Assembly (NCBI GenBank): GCA_963516675.1
Contig: CAUQBH010000002.1
Location: 1 to 64,000, forward strand
Source of the DNA: JABCPE02 sp963516675
GTDB taxonomy: Bacteria > Bacteroidota > Bacteroidia > Flavobacteriales > Weeksellaceae
Reading direction: 5' to 3'
Length of the DNA stretch: 64,000 nucleotides
A program made the translations under genes and the position numbers. Position 1 is the first letter of the stretch. Every line of letters begins with the position of its first letter. This document shows, in pieces, positions 17,864 to 25,960 of this stretch. Below the pieces are notes generated by a model. That model was not told where the DNA came from. It saw only the letters and a program-made list of their open reading frames with translations, and ran no database searches.

Positions 17864-18679
17864 ATGTCTATACATTCTGAAATAAAAAAAATAACCACAG
17901 AAACCATCCGAAAAATGAAACAGGATGGCGAGAAAATATCCATGCTCACAGCTTATGATTTTACCACTGCCAGAATGCTGGATGCTGGTGGGATAGATAC
18001 TATTTTGGTGGGAGATTCTGCTGCCAATGTAATGGCTGGATATGAGACCACCCTGCCTATTACCCTAAACCACATGATTTATCATGCGCAGAGTGTAGTG
18101 AGAGGAGTAAAAAGAGCTTTGGTGGTGGTAGATTTACCTTTTGGTTCTTACCAATGTAATCCTGATAAAGCCTTAGATTCCGCTATCAGAATCATGAAAG
18201 AAACAGGAGCGAGCGCCATCAAACTAGAAGGCGGAAACGAGGTAGCTGACTCTATCAAAAAAATCGTGAATGCAGGAATTCCTGTGATGGGTCACCTTGG
18301 ACTTACTCCGCAGAGTATCAATCAGTTCGGAAGTTACAAACTCAGAGCTAAAGAAGATGCCGAAGCCCAAAAACTAATCGAAGATGCTAAATTATTAGAA
18401 AGTTTAGGTTGTTTTTCTTTAGTATTAGAGAAAATCCCTAGCCAGTTAGCAAAACAAGTTACGGAAAGCATTTCCATTCCTACTATCGGTATTGGAGCGG
18501 GAGTCCACTGCGATGGGCAGGTATTGGTTTATCAAGATATGGTGGGAATGAATGAAAGTTTCAAACCTAAATTTTTAAGAAAATATCTTGACCTTTATTC
18601 CGAAATCACCTCGGCTGTGGGACAATTTGTAAAAGATGTGAAAGAACAAAACTTCCCTAATGAAAATGAAAGCTACTAA
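17864..18679 (+). CDS. panB: 3-methyl-2-oxobutanoate hydroxymethyltransferase
   Basis: 271 residues, normal length. It transfers a hydroxymethyl group from 5,10-methylene-THF to alpha-ketoisovalerate to give ketopantoate in pantothenate synthesis. Recognisable parts are SMLTAYDFTTARMLDAGG, ILVGDSAANVMAGY with a metal-binding Asp, MGHLGLTPQSIN and IPTIGIGAGVHCDGQVLV. No other pan gene is beside it. The next gene overlaps its end by 20 bases. Confidence 0.97.
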   Translation: MSIHSEIKKITTETIRKMKQDGEKISMLTAYDFTTARMLDAGGIDTILVGDSAANVMAGYETTLPITLNHMIYHAQSVVRGVKRALVVVDLPFGSYQCNPDKALDSAIRIMKETGASAIKLEGGNEVADSIKKIVNAGIPVMGHLGLTPQSINQFGSYKLRAKEDAEAQKLIEDAKLLESLGCFSLVLEKIPSQLAKQVTESISIPTIGIGAGVHCDGQVLVYQDMVGMNESFKPKFLRKYLDLYSEITSAVGQFVKDVKEQNFPNENESY

Positions 18680-19190
18680 ATCCATATCAAAAAGCAAATG
18701 GAGTCTGCTCCTTGCTTTTTTATTCAGCTCCTCACTTACCCATGCTCAGAATACTTCATTTACAATGATTAGTGTGGGATATGCTTACCAAAATCAAAGT
18801 TTTGGAGAAGTGGGCGGGAAAATTTTATTTACCCAAAAGGATACTGATAATGTGGCATTTCGTGTCGGAGCATCTGCTCTGATGGGAGCGACAAATGGTA
18901 AATTTGCGATAATGCCAAAAGTCCAAGGAGATATTTTATTCAATCCTAGAAAAGAGGTCTATGTCGCTCATGCCTATTACTACATGGCTGGTGTGGAGGC
19001 TACTACTAAGTATTTTGCGCCTTATTTGGGGATAAGTTTACTCGGTTTATTTGATATTACTGGCGGATATGCTTTTTCTTATCCGAACCAAACACTTCAT
19101 GGAAAAGAATTAAAGGGATTTCGTTTAGGAGTTACTTTTAATATCCCAACAGAGCCTTTCAAGAACTCAAACAGCAAATCTAAAGGATAA
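18660..19190 (+). CDS. putative outer-membrane/secreted protein, 176 aa
   Basis: An N-terminal signal peptide (about 1-29, ending THAQ) is followed by beta-rich, Tyr/Gly-rich sequence (MISVGYAYQNQSFGEVGGKILF, ITGGYAFSYPN). This looks like a small outer-membrane beta barrel or periplasmic beta protein. The end FRLGVTFNIP is typical of barrel C-termini, though followed by a short hydrophilic tail. The start at 18660 lies inside the end of panB; an ATG at 18666 is an alternative. No named family recognised. Confidence 0.75.
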   Translation: MKMKATKSISKSKWSLLLAFLFSSSLTHAQNTSFTMISVGYAYQNQSFGEVGGKILFTQKDTDNVAFRVGASALMGATNGKFAIMPKVQGDILFNPRKEVYVAHAYYYMAGVEATTKYFAPYLGISLLGLFDITGGYAFSYPNQTLHGKELKGFRLGVTFNIPTEPFKNSNSKSKG

Positions 19191-19280
19191 TTTTCTAGTA
19201 AAAAATTTGCTTTTCTAGTGTATTTTTATTTACTTTGTAATATAGTTTATTAAAAATTCTAAAATACATGAGGTAAAATT

Positions 19281-19339
19281 CTACATTTTCAATAATTGAT
19301 ATAATGGGAGAGGATTTGTCTTCTCTGTAAAAAATGTAG
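19281..19339 (+). promoter_or_regulatory. structured 5' leader before the sigma factor gene
   Basis: CTACATTTT (19281-19289) pairs exactly with AAAATGTAG (19331-19339), and the 41 bases between contain a second small stem (AGAGGA with TCTTCTCT). The outer stem ends four bases before the ATG at 19344, so it could control translation start. The rest of the 153-base intergenic region shows only an imperfect -7 element (TTACTTTG near 19230). Confidence 0.4.
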
Positions 19340-19343
19340 AGTT

Positions 19344-19931
19344 ATGAAAATATCTGACAGTTGCCTCATATCACAATATCAAAAAGGTGATGAACAGGCT
19401 TTAGAAAAGTTAATTCAGAAACACCAGCAGGACTTATTTTCTTTCATTTTTTATAAAGTGAAAGATGAAGATCTAGCAAATGATTTTTTCCAAGATACTT
19501 TTATAAAAATCATCATCAAGCTAAAAGAAGGAAAATACACAGAGGAAGACAAATTTATCCTCTGGGCTAAAAGAATAGCCTCCAATCTTATCATAGACCA
19601 TTTCCGTGCAAAATCTAGACACATCACCGTGTCTGAGACATCTTACATGGATGATGAATTTTCTATTTTTGATACCATTAAAGAAACTGATTTCAATGTT
19701 GAGGAACAGCTGATTCTCAGCCAAATACATGAGGATTTGAAAAACATCATCGTATTTCTTCCTGAAAACCAGCAGGAAATCATCAAAATGCGTTTCTATG
19801 ATGAACTGACATTCAAAGAGATAGCAGAGCTGACAAATACAAGCATCAATACTACTCTCGGCAGAATGCGCTACGCCCTGATGAACATTAGAAAAATAAT
19901 TGCAGAAAATAAAATTGTTTTAACATCATAA
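19344..19931 (+). CDS. RNA polymerase sigma-70 family factor (ECF-like)
   Basis: 195 residues with sigma region 2 (QDLFSFIFYKVKDEDLANDFFQDTFIKII at about 30-58, WAKRIASNLIIDHFRAK) and region 4 (FLPENQQEIIKMRFYDELTFKEIAELTNTSINTTLGRMRYAL). This two-domain layout is that of extracytoplasmic-function sigma factors. No anti-sigma gene follows; instead a 44-residue gene comes next. Flavobacteria often have this stand-alone factor with a high copy of small downstream genes; the regulon is unknown. Confidence 0.92.
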   Translation: MKISDSCLISQYQKGDEQALEKLIQKHQQDLFSFIFYKVKDEDLANDFFQDTFIKIIIKLKEGKYTEEDKFILWAKRIASNLIIDHFRAKSRHITVSETSYMDDEFSIFDTIKETDFNVEEQLILSQIHEDLKNIIVFLPENQQEIIKMRFYDELTFKEIAELTNTSINTTLGRMRYALMNIRKIIAENKIVLTS

Positions 19932-19979
19932 TAATTAACAGTTTTTTTTCGTTCGAGAAATAAAAAATATATCTCACTA

Positions 19980-20114
19980 ATGAAAAAAAACTACAATTTT
20001 GCTAAAATTGTACTTATGCCCAAAAAGAAAACCATAGATTTTATTCTAAATTTTTCTAAAAGCATCAGTGCAATTAGTTTAAACAAGATGGATTTTATTG
20101 CCTTCAAAAATTAA
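19980..20114 (+). CDS. 44-residue small basic protein
   Basis: An ATG-to-TAA frame too short for most gene callers. It encodes MKKNYNFAKIVLMPKKKTID and then a hydrophobic-serine segment ILNFSKSISAIS ending in FKN. It sits 48 bases after the sigma factor and is followed by a strong terminator at once, so it is the last gene of that transcript. I recall similar 40-50 residue proteins (an M-P-K/R-x-x-T-I-x-F-I-L-x-Y/F-S-K-S core) in other flavobacteria, which favours a real gene. Function unknown; an internal ATG at codon 13 could be the start. Confidence 0.6.
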   Translation: MKKNYNFAKIVLMPKKKTIDFILNFSKSISAISLNKMDFIAFKN

Positions 20115-20115
20115 C

Positions 20116-20145
20116 AAAAACTCCTTTTAAAAGGAGTTTTTATTG
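20116..20145. terminator. bidirectional intrinsic terminator
   Basis: Perfect 13-bp palindrome arms (20116-20128 and 20129-20141) with A runs on one side and T runs on the other. It separates the sigma-factor unit from the converging GH3 gene. Confidence 0.85.
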
Positions 20146-21657
20146 TTTATTTTCTTCTAAAAGAGGTTCTATATACTGCCTGTCATTGCTGAGGCGCGGG
20201 ACTTTATTCTGTCCACCCAGCTTCCCGCGAGATGCCATCCAGTCATAGAAAAGATTAGTTCTCGCTTTATGGATAATCGGCGGTTTCAGAGTCATGTTAT
20301 TGTATCTTTTTGCCTCATAATCAGAGTTTAAAGATTTCAGCGTTTCATCAAAGATTTCAGAAAAACGCCCAAAATCATTCGGCTCTGTGGAAAACTCTAT
20401 CATCCATTCGTGGCTGCCAGATTCGCCATCTTTCATATAGACTGGCGCACCTGTGTAATCTGTGATTTTCGCATTAGTTTCTTGGCAAGCCTTAGAGAGA
20501 GCTGTTTCCACATTGTCTATCATCAGTTCCTCACCAAATGCATTGATATAATGTTTTGTTCTTCCCGAGATTTTAAATCTAAACGGCTTCAAATCTGTGA
20601 ATCTTATCGTATCGCCTATCAGATAGCGCCAAAGTCCTCCATTAGTGGTGATAACGACTGCGTAATTTTTCCCTAATTCTACATTTTCCAGCGAAACAGC
20701 TTTTGCGTTTTCTGTCCCAAAAGTATCCATCGGGATAAATTCATAGAAAATTCCATAATCCAGCATGAGGAGCATTTCATCGCTGCCAAATCGGTCTTGA
20801 ATTCCGAAAAACCCTTCCGAGGCATTATAAATTTCATAATAGCGGATATTCTTGCCTATCAGCTGTTTATATTGCTCTCTATACGGCACAAAACTAATTC
20901 CGCCATGGAAAAACACTTCCAGATTTGGCCAGACTTCGGAAATAGATTTCTTTCCTGTATCTTTCAGAACCCTTTGTAGAAGTACCATCATCCAACTGGG
21001 AACTCCCGTGAGGCTTCCCACATCTTTGTTTTTTACTTCTGAAACTATGGCTTTTAGTTTGGTTTCCCATTCGGACATGAGGGAAACTTCTCTGCTCGGC
21101 GTGGTGGTTCTCTCTACCCAAAAAGGAAGATTTTCTATCAAAATCGCTGATAAATCGCCGAATTTCGTTCCAAAACTTTCATAAAGCTCGGCACTTCCGC
21201 CTAATCTTAGATTTTTAAATTTAAATAAATTGCTGTCTTTGTGATTGTTAATATAAATCGCCAAAAGGTCTTTCCCTGCCTTATAGTGGCAGTTTTGGAG
21301 GCTTTCATCCGAAATTGGGATAAATTTACTCTTCGCATTAGTCGTTCCAGATGATTTCGCGAAATGTTTTATTTTCCCAGGCCAAAAAACATCAGGATTT
21401 CCCTGTCTTGCCTTCTCGATAAAAGGTTCAAAATCCTCGTATGACACGATGGGAACCTGCTTATTGAAATCCTTATAAGTTTTAATTTCTTCAAAATGAT
21501 GAAGTTTCCCATATTCCGTATTTTTCGCTTGGGAAAGGAGGGAAAACAAAACTCTCTGCTGAGTCTCGATAGGATGCTCGATAAACTGGTTGATTCCTTT
21601 CATCCTTCTGAGAATGAAAAGATTGAATATTTTATTTAAAATAGAATTAAATGCCAT
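20140..21657 (-). CDS. GH3 auxin-responsive promoter family protein
   Basis: 505 residues in the GH3 branch of acyl-adenylating enzymes. Typical parts are KHFAKSSGTTNAKSKFIPIS (the ATP-binding P-loop region), YNASEGFFGIQ and a late SGRTKHYINAFGEELMIDNVE. Plant GH3 enzymes join amino acids to acidic hormones. Bacteroidota homologues are common but their substrates are unknown. Single gene, ending at the shared terminator. Confidence 0.9.
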   Translation of the reverse strand: MAFNSILNKIFNLFILRRMKGINQFIEHPIETQQRVLFSLLSQAKNTEYGKLHHFEEIKTYKDFNKQVPIVSYEDFEPFIEKARQGNPDVFWPGKIKHFAKSSGTTNAKSKFIPISDESLQNCHYKAGKDLLAIYINNHKDSNLFKFKNLRLGGSAELYESFGTKFGDLSAILIENLPFWVERTTTPSREVSLMSEWETKLKAIVSEVKNKDVGSLTGVPSWMMVLLQRVLKDTGKKSISEVWPNLEVFFHGGISFVPYREQYKQLIGKNIRYYEIYNASEGFFGIQDRFGSDEMLLMLDYGIFYEFIPMDTFGTENAKAVSLENVELGKNYAVVITTNGGLWRYLIGDTIRFTDLKPFRFKISGRTKHYINAFGEELMIDNVETALSKACQETNAKITDYTGAPVYMKDGESGSHEWMIEFSTEPNDFGRFSEIFDETLKSLNSDYEAKRYNNMTLKPPIIHKARTNLFYDWMASRGKLGGQNKVPRLSNDRQYIEPLLEENKQ

Positions 21658-21692
21658 AGTGACAAAGGTAAGAATATTTTAAAATTTCTGCC

Positions 21693-22433
21693 CTATTTAT
21701 CCATTTCTTTATAGCCCACATCTACGAGATAGAGTCCATGTGCGGGAGCAGATGCGCCTGCTTTATTGCGGTATTTGGCTTGGATGATGTCATGCAGATC
21801 CTCTGGTTTTATTTTTCCTAAACCTACTTCCACCAATGTTCCCACGATAGCCCTGACCATATTTCTTAAAAAACGATTAGCCGAAATTGTAAAAACAAGG
21901 TTGTTACCTTTTTGCTCCCACTGGGCGTGATAAATTTTACAATTATTCGTTTTTACATCCGTATGTAATTTAGAAAAACTGGTAAAATCTTCATATTCAA
22001 AGAGGATTTTGCAGGCTTCGTTCATTTTTTCTACATCAAGTTTTTGTCTCCACATCTGCCATGAAAAAGCCTCTGTGAAAGGGTTTTTTTCTAATGAAAT
22101 ATGATATTCATAAGTTCTATAAACTGCACTAAATCTCGCGTGCATTTCTTCTTCAACCTGAAAAATTCTCTTAATGGCGATACTCGGCGGGAGAAAAGCA
22201 TTCAGCCTCTTCACTAAATCCGCGCTGATGGACTGTTCTGTATCAAAGTGGGCAAATATCTTTCGTGCGTGTACTCCTGTATCGGTGCGACCTGCTCCTG
22301 TGGTTTTTATGTCTTCTCTCAGCAGGGTAGAGAGGGCTTTTTCTAAGACTTCCTGCACGGTAATCTGTTTTGGCTGTATCTGATAGCCAAAGAAATGAGC
22401 TCCATTGTAGGAAAATTCTATAAAATACCGCAT
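21693..22433 (-). CDS. truA: tRNA pseudouridine(38-40) synthase
   Basis: 246 residues from the ATG at 22433. The frame stays open to 22574, but the extra 47 residues do not match the family and would overlap the divergent gene at 22505. The catalytic D51 lies in GAGRTDTGVHA. SANRFLRNMVRAIVGTLVEVG and the ending HGLYLVDVGY are typical. It makes pseudouridine in the anticodon arm of tRNAs. Confidence 0.96.
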   Translation of the reverse strand: MRYFIEFSYNGAHFFGYQIQPKQITVQEVLEKALSTLLREDIKTTGAGRTDTGVHARKIFAHFDTEQSISADLVKRLNAFLPPSIAIKRIFQVEEEMHARFSAVYRTYEYHISLEKNPFTEAFSWQMWRQKLDVEKMNEACKILFEYEDFTSFSKLHTDVKTNNCKIYHAQWEQKGNNLVFTISANRFLRNMVRAIVGTLVEVGLGKIKPEDLHDIIQAKYRNKAGASAPAHGLYLVDVGYKEMDK

Positions 22434-22472
22434 AATTTGCAATTTAAGACTGCAAAAATCGTAAATTTCTAT

Positions 22473-22480
22473 TACATTTG
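22473..22480 (+). promoter_or_regulatory. -7 promoter element (TACATTTG)
   Basis: TAnnTTTG match 24 bases upstream of the phosphoesterase ATG at 22505, inside the 71-base divergent gap to truA. Confidence 0.55.
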
Positions 22481-22504
22481 CCTTGTTTTGGTGGTCATTT
22501 AGCA

Positions 22505-22999
22505 ATGAAAAAAATATTACTTCTCTCGGACACGCATTCTTATATGGATAATCGCATTTTGGAATACGCCTCACAGGCGGATGAGGTCTGGCATGCAGGA
22601 GATTTTGGAAATCAGGAAGTAATAGACAGCCTCAGCGCGGTAAAGCCTCTGAAAGGTGTTTTCGGGAACATAGATGACACAGGAATACGGAAACAATTTC
22701 CTGAAATACTGAGATTTACCTGCGAGGAAGTGGAAGTTTTGATGACGCACATCGGCGGCTATCCAAAAAAATACGCTCCCAGCATCAAAGCGGAACTGCT
22801 CCAGCGCCCGCCGAAACTCTTTATCTCTGGGCATTCTCATATTTTGAAAGTTATGTTTGACCAAGATTTGGGACTGCTGCACCTCAACCCTGGCGCGTGT
22901 GGAAATGTGGGCTGGCACAAGGTAAGAACGATGATGAGATTCGTGATAGATGGGCAGGAGATAAAAGATTTGGAAGTAATAGAACTCGGCACAAGATAA
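22505..22999 (+). CDS. YfcE/MJ0936-type metallophosphoesterase
   Basis: 164 residues starting at MKKILLLSDTHS; the upstream in-frame start at 22478 would overlap the -7 element. The binuclear metal motifs are all there: SDTHSYMD, WHAGDFG, GVFGNID, THIGGYP and ISGHSHI. Such small phosphodiesterases hydrolyse phosphodiesters or nucleotides in the cytoplasm; the natural substrate is usually unknown. Followed after 4 bases by the Smr-domain gene. Confidence 0.92.
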   Translation: MKKILLLSDTHSYMDNRILEYASQADEVWHAGDFGNQEVIDSLSAVKPLKGVFGNIDDTGIRKQFPEILRFTCEEVEVLMTHIGGYPKKYAPSIKAELLQRPPKLFISGHSHILKVMFDQDLGLLHLNPGACGNVGWHKVRTMMRFVIDGQEIKDLEVIELGTR

Positions 23000-23003
23000 A
23001 ATT

Positions 23004-23501
23004 ATGAAAATAGGCGATAAAGTTTCGGTGATTGATGAGGATTTGGAGGGAACTCTAGTCTCAGTAAAGGATAAAACGGCGGTTTTTGAGGATTCGCATG
23101 GTTTTCGGCACGAATATCCTTTGGCTCAGCTTGTTTTACGCAGAAATTTGATTTATGATGAAGTTCCTTTGACCAAAAAAGAAGAAACGAAAAAGAATAT
23201 TTCTCAAAAGCACCAAAAAAACGCGATGAAAATAGACCTTCACTTTGATCAATTAGTGAAAAACCCTAATGAATATGACTCTTGGGAACGGCTCTTCATC
23301 CAAAAAGAGCGACTAATGGAGGTTTTAGACTTCTGCAAAGCGAATAAAATAAAACGGCTGGAAGTCATCCACGGACTCGGCGAAGGCGTCCTGCAAAAAC
23401 TGGTCTATGAAGTGCTGCGAGGTTACACAGGGATAGAGTTTGAGGAAAATGAATTCTTCAAGCATCAGTCTGCTTCGGTGGAGGTGGTATTTGTTACTTA
23501 G
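23004..23501 (+). CDS. Smr domain-containing protein
   Basis: 165 residues. The N-terminal 60 residues form a small beta domain (KIGDKVSVIDEDLEGTLVSV, as in DUF2027 proteins), then a basic linker, then an Smr domain with IDLHFDQLV (about 75-83) and VIHGLGEGVLQKLV (about 118-131). Smr domains nick or bind DNA or RNA; some free-standing members act in ribosome rescue. Probably cotranscribed with the phosphoesterase. Confidence 0.9.
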   Translation: MKIGDKVSVIDEDLEGTLVSVKDKTAVFEDSHGFRHEYPLAQLVLRRNLIYDEVPLTKKEETKKNISQKHQKNAMKIDLHFDQLVKNPNEYDSWERLFIQKERLMEVLDFCKANKIKRLEVIHGLGEGVLQKLVYEVLRGYTGIEFEENEFFKHQSASVEVVFVT

Positions 23502-23996
23502 TTATTCTATTTTATAGAGCATTATCTTATGTTTTATCATCTCATTTTTTAATGAATTAAGGAAGGTTATATTTTGAGGCGTTTTGAGGAAACATTCTAT
23601 ATTTAAAAGGTGTTCTTTACTAAATAATTGTCCGTTTGGAGTTTGTATTCTGTAACCAATATAGTCGCCATCAAGCTCTATACACTCATCTGCTTCGATA
23701 TTTGCAGAGTTATCAAACAAGAAAGATTTTTGCTGGGAAAATTCACTTCTTTTCTTCAAAATTTTACCTTTTATGGTTGTTTCGTAAATAATTATTTTAT
23801 CATTTGTATAACTCCAAACAATTTCTCTCTTTGCATAAGTAGAAGAAATGTAAAAAACATTTCCATTTTCTCGGAACAGCAGGGTTTTTATATCCTTGCC
23901 TGTTCGTAAAGCTGAACAGGAACTGATACCGAAGAAAAACAATAGCAATAATGCTATATTGATAAAGGCTAAAGTATTTTTTGCTTGGGTTTTCAT
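23502..23996 (-). CDS. putative lipoprotein, 164 aa
   Basis: Start taken at the ATG at 23996, because it yields a lipoprotein signal (LLLLFFFGISSC, Cys about 27); the frame runs further upstream but without protein-like sequence. The mature part has a run of short beta strands (NVFYISSTYAKREIVWSYTNDKIIIYETTIKG). I do not recognise a family. The stop abuts the stop of the Smr gene (23501/23502), a convergent pair with no terminator between. Confidence 0.65.
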   Translation of the reverse strand: MKTQAKNTLAFINIALLLLFFFGISSCSALRTGKDIKTLLFRENGNVFYISSTYAKREIVWSYTNDKIIIYETTIKGKILKKRSEFSQQKSFLFDNSANIEADECIELDGDYIGYRIQTPNGQLFSKEHLLNIECFLKTPQNITFLNSLKNEMIKHKIMLYKIE

Positions 23997-24068
23997 TGTT
24001 TTTTCACTTATTTTATTCAACCTTACAAAGATATTTCTTAAAAACAATCTTTTCACAAAATTTTCTCT

Positions 24069-24076
24069 TATTTTTG
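24069..24076 (+). promoter_or_regulatory. -7 promoter element very close to the start codon (TATTTTTG)
   Basis: TAnnTTTG match whose last base is only 4 bases before the ATG at 24081. A start site about 5-8 bases downstream would make the message leaderless or nearly so. Confidence 0.5.
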
Positions 24077-24080
24077 TGGA

Positions 24081-24833
24081 ATGCAAATAGTTATTATCGG
24101 TTCTGGGAATGTTGCCTATCATTTGGCGAAAGCTTTTACGGAAAACCAAATTCCTGTAAAACAACTTTTCAGCAGGAATGAGGCAAGTTTGGAGAAAATA
24201 TCCTCCGAGCTTGGGATTTCGTATTCTACGGAGCATTTAGAACCTGCTGATTTATACATCATCGCGGTGAAAGATGATGCCATCGGTGAGGTTTCCAAAA
24301 TCATCACGGACAAAAACAGCCTCGTAGCCCACACTTCTGGCTCTACCCGAATGGAAATTCTGGCTGGAGAATACCGAAAGGCGAGTTTCTATCCTTTGCA
24401 GACTTTTTCAAAGGAGAAAAAACTGGACTATTCTAAAATTCCTTTTTTCATCGATGCTGAAAATGAAAACGACAAGGAAATTTTGATGAATTTAGCCAAA
24501 AAAATTTCCTCAAAAACCATGCTCGTAGATGATGAAAAAAGAAAATACATCCACCTCACCGCCGTTTTTTCTTGTAATTTTGTCAATCATCTTTTTGCCA
24601 GAGCAAAAGAAATTTCTGACAGCCAAAACATTCCTTTTAAGTTTTTTCTTCCACTGATAGAAGAAACCGTTGATAAAATCCATTTAATCAACCCAAAAGA
24701 TGCCCAGACAGGGCCTGCCAGAAGGAACGACCAAAAAATATTGCAAATGCACGAAACTCTCTTAGAAAACGATGAACAGAGAGAAATTTATAAAATAATG
24801 AACCAATCGATAAAAAAAATGTATGAGTTATAA
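24081..24833 (+). CDS. DUF2520 Rossmann-fold protein (F420/NADP oxidoreductase-like)
   Basis: 250 residues. The N-terminal NAD(P)-binding Rossmann fold reads VIIGSGNVAYHLAKAF (4-19), followed by LYIIAVKDDAIGEVS. A C-terminal helical DUF2520 domain follows (HLTAVFSCNFVNHLFARAKEI, TGPARRNDQKILQMH). Its reaction is unknown, but the fold matches short ketopantoate-reductase-like dehydrogenases. It overlaps the next gene by 11 bases (24823-24833), typical of translational coupling in the run toward Maf. Confidence 0.9.
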   Translation: MQIVIIGSGNVAYHLAKAFTENQIPVKQLFSRNEASLEKISSELGISYSTEHLEPADLYIIAVKDDAIGEVSKIITDKNSLVAHTSGSTRMEILAGEYRKASFYPLQTFSKEKKLDYSKIPFFIDAENENDKEILMNLAKKISSKTMLVDDEKRKYIHLTAVFSCNFVNHLFARAKEISDSQNIPFKFFLPLIEETVDKIHLINPKDAQTGPARRNDQKILQMHETLLENDEQREIYKIMNQSIKKMYEL

Positions 24834-25344
24834 ATCAAAATTAAAAGATATAAAAGCCTTCGTATTTGATGTAGATGGCGTTTTCACGGACGGAAGCATC
24901 GTTCTGATACCAGATGGCAGCATGAGCCGCACGATGAATGTCTTGGACGGCTATGCTGTGACCAAAGCCATAAAAGCAGGCTACAGAATTGCCTGTATCA
25001 CAGGAGGAAGCGACCCGATGGTAAAGCATAGGCTTAATTATTTAGGGATAACGGATTATTACCCAAAATCTAGCTACAAACTTCAGAATTTTGAAGATTT
25101 TAAAGACAAATACGATTTGAAAAACGATGAGGTTTTGTCAATGGGAGATGATATTCCTGATTATGATATGCTTAGGCTATCAGCTATCGGTGCTTGTCCT
25201 ATCAATGCTGTTCCAGAAATCAAGAAAATTGCCGATTACATTTCGCCCATCCACGGCGGAAAAGGCTGTGTGCGAGATGTGATAGAACAAGTGATGAAAG
25301 TGCAGGGAAAATGGACAGAGGAGGACGATACCGCTTCTGTATAA
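24823..25344 (+). CDS. KdsC-like HAD phosphatase
   Basis: 173 residues, subfamily IIIA of the HAD hydrolases. The nucleophile motif is FVFDVDGVFTDG (13-24), motif II is ITGGSD, and the late acidic motif is SMGDDIPDYDML. KdsC removes the phosphate from KDO-8-phosphate in lipopolysaccharide core synthesis; flavobacterial members of this type may act on KDO-8-P or a similar sugar acid. It is translationally coupled to the preceding gene and followed 11 bases later by maf. Confidence 0.88.
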   Translation: MSYKSKLKDIKAFVFDVDGVFTDGSIVLIPDGSMSRTMNVLDGYAVTKAIKAGYRIACITGGSDPMVKHRLNYLGITDYYPKSSYKLQNFEDFKDKYDLKNDEVLSMGDDIPDYDMLRLSAIGACPINAVPEIKKIADYISPIHGGKGCVRDVIEQVMKVQGKWTEEDDTASV

Positions 25345-25355
25345 ATCAAAAAAAT

Positions 25356-25919
25356 ATGAAGTTATACTTAGGTTCGCAGTCGCCACGCCGCAGAGAATTA
25401 CTCGGTTCTTTGGGATTTGATTTTGAAGTAATTAATATAGAATGCGATGAGATTTATCTCGAAAATCTCCCTGCAAGTGATGTTGCTGCTTTTCTTTCGG
25501 AGCTGAAAGCCAAAGCTTTCCGAAGTTTGGATAAATCTGAAATTCTTCTGACTGCTGATACCGTGGTAGTTTTTGAAAATAAAATTTTAGGAAAACCAAA
25601 ATCCAGCGAGGAAGCCAAAGAAATGCTGGGAAAACTTTCTGGGAAAACACACCAAGTATACACTGCCGTAAGCATCAAAACTCACGACAAAATCCTGACA
25701 CAGACCGATGTAGCGGATGTGTGTTTTTTAGATATTTCAGAGAAGGAGATAGATTTTTATGTTGATAAATTCCAGCCGATGGACAAAGCAGGAAGCTACG
25801 GAATACAGGAATGGCTGGGAATGGCAAAAATTGATAAAATAAATGGGAATTTCTACACCATCATGGGACTTCCTACGGCGGTAGTGTATTCCTTATTAAA
25901 AAAGGCTGAAACTGAATAA
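25356..25919 (+). CDS. maf: Maf family nucleotide pyrophosphatase
   Basis: 187 residues from the ATG at 25356; the frame is open from 25194, but that part overlaps the KdsC-like gene and is not protein-like. LYLGSQSPRRRELL is the diagnostic Maf start, with ILLTADTVVVFENKILGKP and AGSYGIQEWLGMAKIDKINGNFYTIMGLP. Maf proteins hydrolyse modified or canonical nucleoside triphosphates to monophosphates. Third gene of the run beginning at 24081. Confidence 0.95.
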   Translation: MKLYLGSQSPRRRELLGSLGFDFEVINIECDEIYLENLPASDVAAFLSELKAKAFRSLDKSEILLTADTVVVFENKILGKPKSSEEAKEMLGKLSGKTHQVYTAVSIKTHDKILTQTDVADVCFLDISEKEIDFYVDKFQPMDKAGSYGIQEWLGMAKIDKINGNFYTIMGLPTAVVYSLLKKAETE

Positions 25920-25960
25920 TTATACAATAAAAGACGAAATAATAGAGTTTAAAATAAACG

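Noticed and set aside
22434..22574. Longer truA frame with 47 extra residues.
   Set aside because: The extension overlaps the divergent phosphoesterase start and its promoter and does not resemble TruA.
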